Assembly (NCBI GenBank): GCA_947455585.1
Contig: CANGOY010000032.1
Coordinates: 1 to 12,750, forward strand
DNA length: 12,750 bases
Direction: 5' to 3'
From: Comamonadaceae bacterium
GTDB taxonomy: Bacteria; Pseudomonadota; Gammaproteobacteria; Burkholderiales; Burkholderiaceae_C
Part shown: one piece after another, positions 1-7,397 of the stretch
Numbering within the stretch: the stretch's first letter is position 1
Layout: each line of letters begins with the position of its first letter
The notes under the pieces: model-generated
What the model was told of the DNA's origin: nothing
The model's input: only the letters and a program-made list of their open reading frames with translations
Databases searched by the model: none
Made by a program: the position numbers and the translations under genes

Positions 1-1376
1 ACCACCAGCTCACGGCCACGTGACCAAGTGGTCATCACCAAGTACAAGGTCAAGCCCATGGCGAGTGGCAACCAACCACCATCAAAGAATTTGATGATGC
101 AGCCTGCAAACAAGAACGAGTCGATACTGAGGAAAAACAGGGTGGCACCGATGGCCAAAGGTTTGGGCATCTTCCAGGCATCGTGCACCACAAAGAAAGT
201 CATGATGGTGGTGATGACCATGGTCAGCGTCACCGCAATGCCGTAGGCACCCGCCAAAGCAGAGGAACTTCTAAACGCCAACACCGCCAGCACCACACCG
301 GCCAACAAAATCCAGTTCACGCCAGGCATGTAGATTTGCCCCACCTCTTGCTCGGAGGTGTATTTGATGTCCATGCGTGGCAAGAAGCCCAACAAAATGG
401 CCTGCTTGGTCATCGAGTACGCGCCCGAAATCACGGCTTGCGACGCAATGATGGCGGCCACGGTGGCCAGCAGCACCGCAGGAATCAGCCACTCTTCAGA
501 GAACATGCGAAAGAAGGGGTTTTCAATGGCGGTGGCGTCGTGCATCAGCAACGCGCCTTGGCCCATGTAGTGGAGTGCCAAGCTCGGCATGACCAAACCC
601 ATCCATGCAATTTGAATGGGCTTGCGGCCAAAGTGGCCCATGTCGGCATACAAGGCTTCAGCACCGGTGAGCGCCAATACAATCGCGCCGACGGCCGCCA
701 ACACAAACGGGCCGCGGTCCAACAAAAAGTTGATGCCGTGCAGTGGGTTCATGGCCGCCAAAATCTCTGGCGTTTGCACAATTTGCTCAATGCCTGTGAG
801 GCCAAGAATGAGAAACCAGACCACGATGATGGGGCCAAAAAACTTGCCCACAAAGTTGGTGCCCCAGCGCTGCATGAAAAACAACAGCACCAAGACGGCC
901 AAAGCAATCGGCACCACATACGGTTGCAGCAAAGGCGTCACGACTTCTAAGCCTTCCACAGCGCCCAACACCGAAATGGCGGGTGTGATGACACTGTCAC
1001 CGTAAAACAAGGTGGCGCCAAAAAGTCCCAGCAACAACAAGAAGTGGCGTAACCGTGGCTTGTGCTTCACGGCATTGGCGGCCAACGCGGTGAGGGCCAA
1101 GGCCCCGCCTTCACCGCGGTTGTCGGCACGCAAAATCAAAATTACATACTTCAGCGTGACGATGAGCATCAACGCCCAAAAAATGGCGGACACCGCACCA
1201 ATCAAGTTCTCAGGTGTGAGTGCCACGCCTGTTGCGGGCAAGAACACCTCTTTCACTGTGTACAGCGGACTGGTACCGATATCGCCGTACACCACGCCAA
1301 TGGCGCCCAAGGTCAACGCGGCGGTTGACTGGCGCTTGATGTGCGCCGAGGGGTTGTCTAAATCTGTTGCTGACAT
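1..1376 (-). CDS. kup: Kup-type potassium uptake transporter (3' end cut by window)
   Basis: Low-affinity K+ (probably K+/H+) uptake protein of the inner membrane, KUP/HAK/KT family. About 458 residues are visible; E. coli Kup has 622, so the last quarter, mainly the cytoplasmic C-terminal part, lies outside. Family hallmarks are GDIGTSPLYT at residues 31-40, ADNRGEGG near 84-91 and GDSVITPAISVLGAVEG near 126-142, followed by long alternating hydrophobic segments consistent with the 12-helix core. The start ATG (1376-1374) is preceded by AGGAG with 5-nt spacing and opens the conserved N-terminus. It lies 85 bp downstream of a KdpE-like regulator in the same direction, which suggests that the two-component pair controls it or is co-transcribed with it (inference). 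Identification is firm; the cut end is a window effect, not a truncation. Confidence 0.95.
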   Translation of the reverse strand, partial: MSATDLDNPSAHIKRQSTAALTLGAIGVVYGDIGTSPLYTVKEVFLPATGVALTPENLIGAVSAIFWALMLIVTLKYVILILRADNRGEGGALALTALAANAVKHKPRLRHFLLLLGLFGATLFYGDSVITPAISVLGAVEGLEVVTPLLQPYVVPIALAVLVLLFFMQRWGTNFVGKFFGPIIVVWFLILGLTGIEQIVQTPEILAAMNPLHGINFLLDRGPFVLAAVGAIVLALTGAEALYADMGHFGRKPIQIAWMGLVMPSLALHYMGQGALLMHDATAIENPFFRMFSEEWLIPAVLLATVAAIIASQAVISGAYSMTKQAILLGFLPRMDIKYTSEQEVGQIYMPGVNWILLAGVVLAVLAFRSSSALAGAYGIAVTLTMVITTIMTFFVVHDAWKMPKPLAIGATLFFLSIDSFLFAGCIIKFFDGGWLPLAMGLTLYLVMTTWSRGRELV

Positions 1377-1461
1377 GAGCACTCCTATTCAAGTGCCCCT
1401 AGGTTGCCAGCATTGGCGTTAGGAAAGCATAAGTGTCAGCCTATACGCGCGCAGATGTGAA
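1377..1461 (-). other. kdpE-kup intergenic spacer
   Basis: This 85-bp gap lies between the kdpE-like stop and the kup start. It contains the kup ribosome binding site (AGGAG, 5 nt before ATG). I see no convincing intrinsic terminator and no strong sigma70 promoter; CTGACA could serve as a -35 but has no good -10 partner. Read-through from kdpDE into kup is therefore possible. Confidence 0.5.
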
Positions 1462-2160
1462 CTATTCGGCTAAACGGTAGCCCACACCGGGCTCGGTCAA
1501 CAACAACGTGGGCTCGGTCGGGTTGGCTTCTAGCTTGGCGCGCAGCTGGCCCATGTAGAGGCGCAGGTATTGGGTTTGGTCCACATGCTCAGCGCCCCAC
1601 ACATCCACCAGCAGTTGTCGGTGCGTCACCACTTGTCCCGCTTGGCGCACCAAGCGCGCCAACAGTTTGAACTCGGTAGGCGTGAGGTGCACGGCCTCGC
1701 CCGCTTTAAGCACTGTGTGCTTGGCTAGGTCAATGTCTAAAGTGCCACAGTTGTATTGGGTTTGCGGGGCCAACACCACTGTGCCACGGTGGCGCAGCGT
1801 GACACGCATGCGCGCTAACAATTCGCTGATGCTGAAAGGCTTCACCAAATAATCATCCGCGCCTGCATCGAGCAATGCCACTTTGTTGGCGTCGTCATGG
1901 CGCGCCGAAATAATAAGGATGGGCAGCGCATATTGCGCACGCACGCTGCGCAGCAAGTCGCCACCATCGCCATCGGGCAGGCCCAAATCGAGTACCAACA
2001 AATCCAAGGGGCTGTCTGATGCCATGGCGTGACGCAGCACCGCACTGGCATCCGCCGAGCTGCCGCTGGCGACCACCTCGTAGCCTTCCACGCTCAGTGC
2101 ATCGCGCAGTGTTTGGCGTAAATTTCGGTCGTCTTCCACCAGCAATACTTTGAGGGCCAT
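1462..2160 (-). CDS. kdpE: KdpE-like OmpR-family response regulator
   Basis: A 232-residue cytoplasmic DNA-binding response regulator, close to the usual KdpE length (about 225). The receiver domain spans about 4-115, with the acidic pair D10/D11, phospho-acceptor D58 in LVLDLGLPDG, S85 and K107 in LVKPF. An OmpR/PhoB winged helix spans about 135-230, with LTPTEFKLL and the C-terminal GVGYRL. The ATG at 2160 was chosen because it opens directly into the receiver (MALKVLLVEDD) and lies 5 nt after the kinase stop; an upstream in-frame start at 2253 would push 31 residues into the kinase gene. A GGAG about 11 nt upstream lies inside the kinase gene. It is presumably phosphorylated by the neighbouring KdpD-like kinase. 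With no kdpFABC in view and kup next door, kup is the obvious candidate target (inference). Confidence 0.9.
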   Translation of the reverse strand: MALKVLLVEDDRNLRQTLRDALSVEGYEVVASGSSADASAVLRHAMASDSPLDLLVLDLGLPDGDGGDLLRSVRAQYALPILIISARHDDANKVALLDAGADDYLVKPFSISELLARMRVTLRHRGTVVLAPQTQYNCGTLDIDLAKHTVLKAGEAVHLTPTEFKLLARLVRQAGQVVTHRQLLVDVWGAEHVDQTQYLRLYMGQLRAKLEANPTEPTLLLTEPGVGYRLAE

Positions 2161-2165
2161 GTGCG

Positions 2166-3671
2166 TTAAGTCTCCATCGTCATATAGGGTTGCGACAACA
2201 CAGGCAGTTGCAAACACATCACCGCGCCATGTGGTTCGCGGTCTTCCACCCACAGGCGTGCGTCATGCACTTTGGCAATGGCTTTGCACACTGCCAAGCC
2301 CACGCCCATGCCTCGGCGCAATTGCGTGGCATCCGTCGCATCTGCTTGTGCGGCATCGGCATGTACGCGCTCGAAGGCTTGAAACACTTTGTCTTTCCAC
2401 GCATCGGCAACGCCTGCGCCTTGGTCCATCACACGCACCTCTAATGTGTTTGGCTGTGCGTGTACTTGGATGTCGATGGGTGTGTCGTCTGGGCTGTACT
2501 TGGTGGCGTTTTCAATCAGGTTGTCAAACAGCTGCACCAGCAAAATCGCATCGCAATAAATCAGAGGCAAGCCCTCGGGCACAGCCACATTGATGAGCCG
2601 CTGCGTATGACGCTGACGTGCTTTGGCCAGGACCGAGCCCAAGATTTCTTGCAACGACTCCCAGTCTTTTTTAATTTGCAAAGGCGCGGCATCCAATCTC
2701 GCGAGCTGCAAAGTGTTGGTGGTCATGCGATTGAGGTGCTGCGCTTCGTCTAATACAGTTTGGGCGAGACCTGAAATTTTGTCGGTGCTCAAACGCGCTG
2801 CTTGGTTATGAATGACCGAGGCGGCACCCATCAAGTTGGCGAGCGGTGTGCGGTAGTCATGCGAGATAGAGGTGAGCAAGGTGTTGCGCAAGCTTTGACT
2901 TTGGGCGTCTTGATTAGCCTGCTGTACGAGTTGCAAACTATGCTCGCGCTCCATTTCCAATCCCAACAAGTCGCAGGCCTGTTGCAGTTGCTGCTGATGC
3001 CACGCACTGTTGTTTTGCGATGTGTGCGGGTGAAAGGCAATTGCACCAAAGGCCCGCGCATGACCGCGAATGGGGAGAAACAAGGTGGTCTGGTTTTCAT
3101 GTCGCCCAGTACCGGGGCCGAGCGCTGCACATTGCTGCACGCACGCCAATAGCCCTTGCTCGTCGTGTGTATCGGCGCTACCGAGTAAAAGTTTGGGTTC
3201 TCGGAGTAGGACGGCAACTTGACTTTTGGTTTTGTGCATCACCAAGGTTTGCAGCAGCTTGGCTCTGGCTGACGCGTCAGTTGCCGCGCGCAGCGAATCG
3301 CTCCATTGACGCATGTGTTCTGCGGTGTGTGCATGCTGAGTTTCAAGTTCTGCTGCCGCACGCAGCCTAGACATCAGGTAACTCACCACAGTGCTGACCC
3401 CAAGCATGGTGATGAGCAGCAGCACATCTTGATGCAAATGCACATTGAAGGTGTAGCGGGGTTCGACAAAAAACCAGTTGAACAGCAGCACAGAAGACGT
3501 GCTGCACAACAGCGAGGCCGTGGTGGATAAAAACACGCCAGCCACTGCGCTAGCGAGCACCAGCAACAAAGCGAGGTTGGCTAAGTTGAAGGTGCCATCC
3601 AGTGCAAATAAAAGCCCCCAAGCCACGAACCAAATGGCAATGGCTGGCCAATGAACTTTGACGTTGTGCAT
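2166..3671 (-). CDS. Short KdpD-like (DUF4118) sensor histidine kinase
   Basis: A 501-residue membrane sensor kinase. Residues about 8-100 form the four-helix DUF4118 membrane domain of KdpD, including the family signature FNWFFVEPRYTF at 64-75. Residues about 120-245 look like the GAF-type linker seen in KdpD, and 258-325 are HisKA with H271 in SISHDYRTPL. The ATPase domain carries the N box LFDNLIENATKYS (381-393), the G1 box DQGAG (416-420) and the G2 box GMGVGL (454-459). It lacks the roughly 370-residue N-terminal KdpD/Usp cytoplasmic region of E. coli KdpD (894 residues). Its ATG shares one base with the stop of the ABC permease (TGATG), indicating termination-reinitiation coupling. A TTG at 3701 would add 10 residues but has only a weak ribosome site. 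Signal sensed: unknown, perhaps K+ or turgor by family. Confidence 0.88.
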   Translation of the reverse strand: MHNVKVHWPAIAIWFVAWGLLFALDGTFNLANLALLLVLASAVAGVFLSTTASLLCSTSSVLLFNWFFVEPRYTFNVHLHQDVLLLITMLGVSTVVSYLMSRLRAAAELETQHAHTAEHMRQWSDSLRAATDASARAKLLQTLVMHKTKSQVAVLLREPKLLLGSADTHDEQGLLACVQQCAALGPGTGRHENQTTLFLPIRGHARAFGAIAFHPHTSQNNSAWHQQQLQQACDLLGLEMEREHSLQLVQQANQDAQSQSLRNTLLTSISHDYRTPLANLMGAASVIHNQAARLSTDKISGLAQTVLDEAQHLNRMTTNTLQLARLDAAPLQIKKDWESLQEILGSVLAKARQRHTQRLINVAVPEGLPLIYCDAILLVQLFDNLIENATKYSPDDTPIDIQVHAQPNTLEVRVMDQGAGVADAWKDKVFQAFERVHADAAQADATDATQLRRGMGVGLAVCKAIAKVHDARLWVEDREPHGAVMCLQLPVLSQPYMTMET

Positions 3672-4438
3672 CAGTGGTTGTGTGAGCCTCGATGCGCCCA
3701 ACCTGTGGTGTGTTTTTCCACCATGCTGAACAACTCGTACATGAGCATGGCCATGGCGCCCACCACCACCAAGCCTGCAAACGCCAAGCCCATTTGCATG
3801 GCCGAGCCTGCCGAAATCAGCAAATAGCCGATGCCTTCGTTGGCCGCCGTCATCTCAGACACGGTGGTGCCCACAAACGCCAAGGTGATGGCCACTTTGA
3901 GCGAGCCGAAGAAGTAAGGCATAGAACGGGGCAAGCCCACTTTGACCAACACGTCCCAGCGCTTGGCGCCTAACACGCGCAACACGTCTTCCAGCTCAGG
4001 TTCTAATGTGGCCAAACCCGTGGCGATGTTCACCATGATGGGGAAGAAGCTGATGAGAAATGCAGTGAGGATGGCAGGCCCCACGCCGATACCAAACCAC
4101 ACCACCAAAATCGGCACAAACGCCGCTTTGGGCAAGGCGTTGAAGCCGGTCATGAGCGGGTACACAGCGGCATAGGCCAAGCGTGAGCTGCCAATCACAA
4201 AGCCCAGCAGCACGCCCACCACGATGGCAAGGCCAAACCCTACCATGGTCACCCAGTAAGTGCGCCAAGCGTGGCCCGCAATGACATCGCGGTATTCAAC
4301 TATCTGCTCCCAAATGCGCAGGGGCGAGGGGAAGACAAATTCAGACACGTTGAACAGCGAACACGCGGCTTGCCAAATCAGCAAGGTGACCACGAGCAAG
4401 CCCCAGGGCGCCCAAGTTTCGAGTTGTTTTTGATTCAT
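3671..4438 (-). CDS. ABC transporter permease, SsuC/TauC/NrtB type
   Basis: A 255-residue inner-membrane permease of the nitrate/sulfonate/taurine/pyrimidine-precursor importer class (BPD_transp_1 fold), of normal length for the class. Several hydrophobic segments are visible (about 11-29, 61-85, 106-140, 180-195, 215-236). The cytoplasmic coupling loop is the EAA-like stretch at about 141-171, LEPELEDVLRVLGAKRW, ending in GLP, the site that docks onto the ATPase. It follows the ATPase gene with an 8-nt gap and its stop overlaps the kinase start, so it is the third gene of an operon that continues into the two-component system. The ribosome site is weak, as expected for a tightly coupled gene. 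The substrate cannot be read from the permease; the purine genes upstream make a purine-related compound plausible. Confidence 0.9.
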   Translation of the reverse strand: MNQKQLETWAPWGLLVVTLLIWQAACSLFNVSEFVFPSPLRIWEQIVEYRDVIAGHAWRTYWVTMVGFGLAIVVGVLLGFVIGSSRLAYAAVYPLMTGFNALPKAAFVPILVVWFGIGVGPAILTAFLISFFPIMVNIATGLATLEPELEDVLRVLGAKRWDVLVKVGLPRSMPYFFGSLKVAITLAFVGTTVSEMTAANEGIGYLLISAGSAMQMGLAFAGLVVVGAMAMLMYELFSMVEKHTTGWAHRGSHNH

Positions 4439-4446
4439 GGTGTTGA

Positions 4447-5271
4447 TTACTGCCCGAGGTTTGTGCCGTCTTTACGCATCGCGCCAATGTGGCCGCGCAG
4501 CTCGTGGACGATGTGGGTGAACTCAGACGTGTAAGTCACTTCGAGGTCGCGTGGGCGGGGCAGGTCGATGTCGCGTTTGACCACAAACCGGCCTGGGCTC
4601 TTGCTCATCACATACACGGTGTCGGCCAAAAAGACGGACTCGCGCAAATCATGGGTGACCAAGATGACGTTGAACTTTTGTTCGGCATGCAAGTCGCGCA
4701 GCGTGCACCACAGCTCTTCGCGGGTGAAGGCGTCGAGCGCGCCAAACGGCTCGTCAAGCAACAGCATTTTTGGCTCGTGAATCAACGCGCGACAAATGCT
4801 GGCGCGTTGTTGCATGCCGCCTGACAGCTCCCACGGAAACTTGCGCTCGTAGCCGGTTAAGCCCACGCTTTGCAGCAGTTTCATGGCACGGTCTTCGTAC
4901 TCAGCTTTTTTCGCTTTGAAGTTGGAGCGGTAAGGCTCTACGATTTCCAAAGGCAGCAACACGTTGTCTAGGGTGGTGCGCCAAGGCAGCAGCGAGGACG
5001 ATTGAAACGCCATGCCACTGATTTTGAGTGGGCCGTTCACAGGCTGGCCATCCACATAAATCTCGCCACGGCTGGGTTTTTTCAAACCGGTGGTGAGCTT
5101 CATGAATGTGGATTTGCCGCAACCCGAGGGGCCAACAATGGCGATGAACTCACCTTGTTTGACCTGCAGGTTGATGTCTTCCACCGCGAAGTGGTTTTGC
5201 GCCAACAACGCATCGTTGTAGGCGAGCCAGACGTTTTGAAAGTCGACGAAGTGTTCAGCAGAAGCGGTCAT
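4447..5271 (-). CDS. ABC transporter ATP-binding protein, SsuB/TauB/NrtD type
   Basis: A 274-residue cytoplasmic ATPase that powers the importer encoded by its neighbours. All nucleotide-binding motifs are intact: Walker A GPSGCGKST (47-55), Q-loop Q90 in FQSSSLLPW, signature LSGGMQQR (149-156), Walker B MLLLDEPFGALD (169-180) and switch histidine H207 in VTHDLRES. The LPWRT after the Q-loop and DEPFGALD are typical of the nitrate/sulfonate/taurine subfamily. The C-terminus (about 235-274) has no extra regulatory domain. The start ATG (5271-5269) leads into the usual N-terminal strand and lies 15 nt after the binding-protein stop, with an AGG about 9 nt upstream. Function as an importer ATPase is secure; substrate is not. 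Confidence 0.93.
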   Translation of the reverse strand: MTASAEHFVDFQNVWLAYNDALLAQNHFAVEDINLQVKQGEFIAIVGPSGCGKSTFMKLTTGLKKPSRGEIYVDGQPVNGPLKISGMAFQSSSLLPWRTTLDNVLLPLEIVEPYRSNFKAKKAEYEDRAMKLLQSVGLTGYERKFPWELSGGMQQRASICRALIHEPKMLLLDEPFGALDAFTREELWCTLRDLHAEQKFNVILVTHDLRESVFLADTVYVMSKSPGRFVVKRDIDLPRPRDLEVTYTSEFTHIVHELRGHIGAMRKDGTNLGQ

Positions 5272-5286
5272 GCAGCAGGGCCTAGA

Positions 5287-6321
5287 TTACTTCTTAGCTT
5301 TGGGTAACACGTCGAGTTCTTTGGTGCTTGGCAAGAAAGAACCGTTCCACACATCGTCCGCTTTCACACGTGTTTTGGTGTTGAACGCATCAGACACTTG
5401 AGAAGCCATCAGGCTCAGGCGCGGGCCTTTGACTTGACCAAAGCCTTCAGCACGTGCGTCTGGGCTGTTGATGACGGTGTCGATGGCCAGTTTCAAGCGG
5501 CGTGTTTCGAGTTCGCTGTTGATGATGCCGTCGCGTGCCTTGACCGTTTCGATGGCTTTGGCGGGGTCCGCAATCACGTCTTTCGCGCCTTTGGCAAAGG
5601 CTGTCAAGAAGGCTTTGATGGCTGCTGGGTTTTCTTTGATGAGTTTGGGCGACGCGATGATGGCATTGCCATACAGCTTGACGCCGAAGTCTGGGTATTG
5701 CATGACCACCACGTCGTCAGCCTTCACGCCACGAGCTTCGATGTTGAGCAAGGAGGTGAAGGTGAAACCGGTGATGGCATCCACGTCGCCGCGCACCAAC
5801 ATGGTTTCGCGCAAAGGTGGGTCCATGGACACCCAATTCACGGCTGGCACGTTGTTGACCTTGGCAAAAATCGGGAAAGCGCGACGACCTGCGTCAAACA
5901 CGGGCGCGCCTAGCTTTTTGCCTGCTAGGTCGGAAGGTGTTTTGATGCCTGATTTCTTCAGCGCCATCACCGAAGCGGGCGTGTTGTTATAGACCATCAT
6001 CACGGCCACGGGCTTGTTGGGCGCATCTGGGTTGTTGGCGTGAAATTCCATCAGCGCAGCCAAGTCGGCAAAGCCCAAGTCGTAGGCGCCAGACGCCACG
6101 CGGTTGACCGCACCGCCAGAACCGTTGCCTGCATCGACGGTCACATCGAGCTTGGCATCTTTGAAATACCCTTTGGCCACTGGCACCAAGAAGAAGGCAG
6201 ATGGGCCTTCAAAGCGCCAGTCGAGTTGAAATTTCAAGGGCGTGGTTTGCGCCGAAGCGCCTGCAAAACTGGCTGCCAGTGCCAAGCCGAGGGTGGTTTT
6301 GATGAAGATTCGTTTGAACAT
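5287..6321 (-). CDS. Periplasmic NMT1/SsuA-like ABC substrate-binding protein
   Basis: A 344-residue periplasmic solute-binding protein (NMT1/THI5-like, Pfam NMT1 class), first gene of the ABC operon. Residues 1-24 form a Sec signal peptide: MFKR, a hydrophobic core, then an ASA|Q cleavage site at 24/25; there is no lipobox. The mature part begins TTPLKFQLDWRFEGP, typical of proteins that bind small nitrogen- or sulfur-containing compounds. The ATG at 6321 was preferred over a longer reading (6474) because it carries the signal peptide and has AGGGG 5 nt upstream. Family members bind nitrate, taurine, alkanesulfonates, pyrimidine precursors and other heterocycles. Proximity to a xanthine/urate permease and allantoin genes, and a GTATAC element shared with that permease, favour a purine or ureide ligand (inference). 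Confidence 0.9.
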   Translation of the reverse strand: MFKRIFIKTTLGLALAASFAGASAQTTPLKFQLDWRFEGPSAFFLVPVAKGYFKDAKLDVTVDAGNGSGGAVNRVASGAYDLGFADLAALMEFHANNPDAPNKPVAVMMVYNNTPASVMALKKSGIKTPSDLAGKKLGAPVFDAGRRAFPIFAKVNNVPAVNWVSMDPPLRETMLVRGDVDAITGFTFTSLLNIEARGVKADDVVVMQYPDFGVKLYGNAIIASPKLIKENPAAIKAFLTAFAKGAKDVIADPAKAIETVKARDGIINSELETRRLKLAIDTVINSPDARAEGFGQVKGPRLSLMASQVSDAFNTKTRVKADDVWNGSFLPSTKELDVLPKAKK

Positions 6322-6432
6322 GCGTGCCCCTGAAAGCAAATAAAAAAATAGATACCCATGACCTTGCAATAAAGGTGCCCACACAAAGTGGCCGTTTGGG
6401 TTGGATTGGGCGCAAATTGTGCGCGACTTTGG

Positions 6433-6444
6433 TTTGTATACAAA
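6433..6444. promoter_or_regulatory. TTTGTATACAAA palindrome, likely operator
   Basis: A perfect 12-bp palindrome 112 bp upstream of the binding-protein start. A closely related sequence, TTTTGTATACAG, occurs 34 bp upstream of the permease start. GTATAC-centred palindromes are commonly bound by GntR/FCD-type repressors, so a shared regulator of both transport units is plausible. No regulator gene lies in the window, so the identity is inferred. Confidence 0.5.
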
Positions 6445-6512
6445 ACAGCGATGCACCAGGACGGTGAACGGCACAGGCTTGGTGCGCCGTTTTTTACTTC
6501 AAACGGTGCATG

Positions 6513-6538
6513 AAAAAAGCCAGCACGAGGCTGGCTTT
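6513..6538 (-). terminator. Intrinsic terminator after terC-like gene
   Basis: On the minus strand, a 9-bp perfect stem (AAAGCCAGC pairing with GCTGGCTTT; 6516-6524 with 6530-6538) with a 5-nt loop is followed by a run of U including 6513-6515. It starts 27 nt after the TerC-family stop and ends that transcription unit, separating it from the ABC operon. Confidence 0.88.
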
Positions 6539-6565
6539 GGCATGCTTGCTAAAAGCCGTGGAGGC

Positions 6566-7255
6566 TTATTCGGCGTCCACTGCTTTGTCGTGTTGTGCCG
6601 ATTTGACTTTGCCCCAAACCAACACAATCACGGCACCGGTCGCGGCGGCAGCCAAGTGGAACCAAGAGTTGGCTTCACCGAAAGCTTTGAGCACCACGTC
6701 GTTGGCCACCGTCTCGCCGCCCACCCAGCCAATCAAGCAGGCACCCAAGGTGATGATGATGGGGAAGCGGTCCATGAGTTTGATCATCAAGGTGCTACCG
6801 AAAATCACCATAGGAATGCTGATGGCCAGGCCGATGATCAACAACACTTCGTCACCTTTGGCGGCAGCGGCCACGCCAATGACGTTGTCCAAGCTCATCA
6901 CCAAGTCGGCAATCAAGATGGTGCGAATCGCAGAAAACAAGTTGCTGTGCTCGCTGGCTTCTTCTTCGCCTTCTTCTTCAGCTTCCAACAGCTGTGCGCC
7001 AATCCACAGCAGCAGCAAACCACCAATGATTTGCAGGTATTCCAAAGCCATCAGCTTGGCCGCAATCACTGTCAAACCAATACGCAGCACCACCGCAGCG
7101 CCAGAGCCGAACATGATGGCTTTCTTTTGTTGCTCGGGCGGCAAGCCGCGAGCGGCCAGTGCGATCACCACGGCGTTGTCACCCGACAAAAGGATGTTGA
7201 TCCAAGTGATCAACAGCAAGCCAAGCCAGAAGTCCGTGCTTTGAAGTAGTTCCAT
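6566..7255 (-). CDS. TerC-family integral membrane protein (YjbE type)
   Basis: A 229-residue inner-membrane protein of the TerC/YjbE family. Two family motifs are clear: SGDNAVVIALAARGL (24-38) and DLVMSLDNVIGVAAA (117-131), each placing acidic residues in membrane helices. About seven hydrophobic segments surround them. A very acidic linker, EAEEEGEEEASEH (91-103), separates the halves. Relatives have been linked to manganese export, to tellurite resistance, or to metalation of secreted proteins; no specific substrate can be read here. The start ATG (7255-7253) has GGAG 10 nt upstream. It follows the purine permease by 142 bp and ends at an intrinsic terminator, so it may be the last gene of the permease unit or have its own promoter. 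I found no manganese riboswitch core upstream. Confidence 0.88.
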   Translation of the reverse strand: MELLQSTDFWLGLLLITWINILLSGDNAVVIALAARGLPPEQQKKAIMFGSGAAVVLRIGLTVIAAKLMALEYLQIIGGLLLLWIGAQLLEAEEEGEEEASEHSNLFSAIRTILIADLVMSLDNVIGVAAAAKGDEVLLIIGLAISIPMVIFGSTLMIKLMDRFPIIITLGACLIGWVGGETVANDVVLKAFGEANSWFHLAAAATGAVIVLVWGKVKSAQHDKAVDAE

Positions 7256-7325
7256 GTTTTGTTTGCTCCAGAGAAATTTTGTGATGCAAGTCCCGAAAGC
7301 CTTGCTATTTATGAGCAGTGAGTGT

Positions 7326-7352
7326 AACGGCAGCAGTGCTGCACGGGCCGTT
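7326..7352 (-). other. Hairpin between xanP and terC
   Basis: AACGGC and GCCGTT form a 6-bp outer stem (7326-7331 with 7347-7352) enclosing a GCAG/CTGC inner stem, with small internal loops. There is no U-run on either side, so it is not a standard intrinsic terminator. It lies about midway in the 142-bp permease-TerC gap and could be an RNA-processing or mRNA-stabilising hairpin. Confidence 0.4.
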
Positions 7353-7397
7353 GGTATTACTGCTTACGGAGCTTTGGACATGGGGGTATTTGAGGCT

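Larger units (their letters stand above)
6322..6565 (-). other. Leader region between terC and the ABC operon
   Basis: This 244-bp non-coding stretch holds, in minus-strand order, the intrinsic terminator of the TerC gene, a second inverted repeat at 6483-6510 (10-bp arms, loop of 8, one wobble), a GCACCA/TGGTGC inverted pair (6453-6458 with 6480-6485), the TTTGTATACAAA palindrome, a small ACCTT/AAGGT hairpin (6361-6376), and the ribosome site of the binding protein. After the terminator the ABC operon must have its own promoter here, but I cannot point to confident -35/-10 boxes. Confidence 0.6.

Noticed and set aside
183..950. Long plus-strand frame of 255 codons
   Set aside because: It is antisense to the clearly conserved kup gene and its predicted protein is His/Gln-rich low-complexity with no domain character.
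2161..2253. Extended KdpE-like start at 2253
   Set aside because: The extra 31 residues overlap the kinase C-terminus and do not resemble a response regulator; the ATG at 2160 fits the family exactly.
6401..7249. Plus-strand frame of 282 codons over the TerC gene and its leader
   Set aside because: The translation is Gln/His-rich, runs antisense to a well-supported membrane protein and crosses its terminator; it is a shadow frame.
7256..7397. Manganese (yybP-ykoY) riboswitch upstream of the TerC-family gene
   Set aside because: TerC-family genes often carry this riboswitch, but I cannot find its conserved GGGGAGTA-type core on the minus strand; only an unrelated hairpin is present.
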